The translations under genes and the position numbers were made by a program. From contig CAVRAZ010000007.1 in assembly GCA_963719135.1 (NCBI GenBank), positions 434,001-498,000 on the forward strand: 64,000 nucleotides of DNA, written 5' to 3'. The notes under the pieces are model-generated. The model saw only the letters and a list, made by a program, of their open reading frames with translations. It searched no databases and had not been told where the DNA came from. The stretch is from CAVRAZ01 sp963719135. Its GTDB lineage: Bacteria; Pseudomonadota; Gammaproteobacteria; DSM-19610. Positions 63,496-64,000 of this stretch are shown here, one piece after another (the first letter of the stretch is position 1; the number at the start of each line of letters is the position of its first letter).

Positions 63496-63565
63496 ATTGC
63501 CCGATTCCGAGCCGCTTGATTGCCCGATTTATTAAGAGAGCAACAGGTGTGCCCTCGATCGGGCA
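63496..63565. promoter_or_regulatory. Three copies of TGCCCGAT upstream of the lasso precursor (operator-like)
   Basis: The 10-mer ATTGCCCGAT occurs at 63496-63505 and 63519-63528, 23 bases apart (about two helix turns), and TGCCCGAT recurs inverted at 63558-63565 within a GCCC-GATCGA-GGGC type palindrome. They lie in the AT-richer leader between cyclase and precursor genes (63473-63599). A regulator site is plausible; I see no convincing sigma-70 promoter in the same stretch. Confidence 0.4.
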
Positions 63566-63599
63566 GAACCTTCATTTTTTCATCAGCTGTAACATGTTG

Positions 63600-64000
63600 T
63601 TATGCAACGAGATAGCGTATATGGTCCTGGGAAGGAACTTGCACTGTTGCAGAAGTGAAACGACGCCTCCGCGCCCGCAGCCACCGCTCAGTGTGATAGG
63701 TATACAACAGGGCCACCCTGAGGTCGCCTTGGGAGCGGTCCCGATATGCGGATACCGCCCGGCGGAATCCGTCGGCTTTCACGATCCCCATTTCCCCGAG
63801 CAGGAGGGGCTCAGAGAGCAGCTCCTCCGTCAGGTGGGACAGGTGCTGGAACACCTGCCGATGAGAAAACCCATCGGTCGTTCCAGTGCGGTGAGCCCGC
63901 GGGGCAAGGACCTGGTCGGGAAGCCATCCTCTCACGGCCCTTCGAAGCAGTCGTTTCGTTTCCCGCCCGAATGCGCGCTCCTCGCGGGGTCGCGACAGGG
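63600..64000 (-). CDS. Lasso peptide cyclase (asparagine-synthase-like), C-terminal part
   Basis: The frame is open from the window edge to TAA at 63600; about 133 C-terminal residues are present, the rest lies to the right. KRLLRRAVRGWLPDQVLAPR, HRTGTTDGF, LLLGEMGIVKADGFRRAVSA and YTYHTERWLRARR match the end of the asparagine synthase-like lasso cyclases, which adenylate the core Asp/Glu side chain and close the macrolactam. It precedes the precursor gene in the same direction. Confidence 0.88.
   Translation of the reverse strand, partial: LSRPREERAFGRETKRLLRRAVRGWLPDQVLAPRAHRTGTTDGFSHRQVFQHLSHLTEELLSEPLLLGEMGIVKADGFRRAVSAYRDRSQGDLRVALLYTYHTERWLRARRRRFTSATVQVPSQDHIRYLVA

Overview
The window is one contiguous, gene-dense, high-GC (about two thirds by eye) bacterial chromosome segment with diderm outer-membrane biology: an Omp85/TamA-like barrel with TamB, TonB-dependent receptors, many lipoproteins, and a primary-type sigma factor lacking a long region 1.1. 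GTG starts, 1-4 base start/stop overlaps and this gene mix fit a Gemmatimonadota-like or similar Gram-negative lineage. The lineage is inferred from protein character only; there is no rRNA in the window. I found no tRNA, rRNA, CRISPR array, transposase or prophage.

Layout. 1-3.7 kb (minus): glcDEF glycolate oxidase, glcF cut by the left edge. 3.8-6.6 kb (minus): sigma factor, aroB, cobalamin adenosyltransferase. 6.7-9.7 kb: ferredoxin-NADP reductase (plus), then a lipoprotein and a PBP4-type carboxypeptidase (minus, frameshifted). 9.7-20.7 kb (plus, tightly packed): tamA-like, tamB, a DAG-kinase-family gene, a degenerate NtrC-type regulator, a zinc-knuckle protein, a HAD phosphatase, a CYTH protein and a membrane protein; then a cytochrome c/FTR1 iron permease. 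22.9-38.2 kb (minus): about 19 coupled housekeeping genes from a GT9 glycosyltransferase through yebC, ruvC-ruvA-ruvB, queA, tgt, yajC, def, fmt, thiES, thiG, rsmB, a PASTA protein, rpe, tlpA and tsaD to lgt. 38.2-42.2 kb (plus): a glycosyltransferase and a putative metal-uptake set (His/Cys-rich protein, TonB receptor, lipoprotein). 42.2-50 kb: patatin-ferredoxin fusion, class V aminotransferase, mscL, tyrS, PBP1A, amidohydrolase, HNH nuclease. 50-50.55 kb: a small four-helix-bundle element bounded by heptamer inverted repeats. 50.5-55.7 kb (minus): NtrY/NtrX-like two-component pair, a barrel protein with a bactofilin-like N-terminus, a DUF4390-like protein. 55.9-59.9 kb (plus): large TonB receptor and lipoprotein.

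The most interesting region is the right end (59.8-64 kb, minus). It is the edge of a lasso-peptide biosynthetic cluster: the C-terminus of an asparagine-synthase-like lasso cyclase, a 55-residue precursor with a textbook YxxPxLxxxGxFxxLT leader motif and a C-terminal Ser, an HPr-kinase-like tailoring kinase, and, translationally coupled to it, a VanZ-family membrane protein and an SGNH hydrolase. The protease, RRE protein and transporter are not in the window and are expected to the right.

At a broader scale, the 9-mer CCTAACCCG recurs at least 13 times on both strands and in several reading frames, always inside genes, and accounts for many of the rare TTA/CTA codons. A block from about 8.2 to 14.2 kb carries many frameshifts in otherwise conserved genes, most simply explained by local sequence error; isolated frameshifts also occur in fmt, the patatin gene and the HNH gene.
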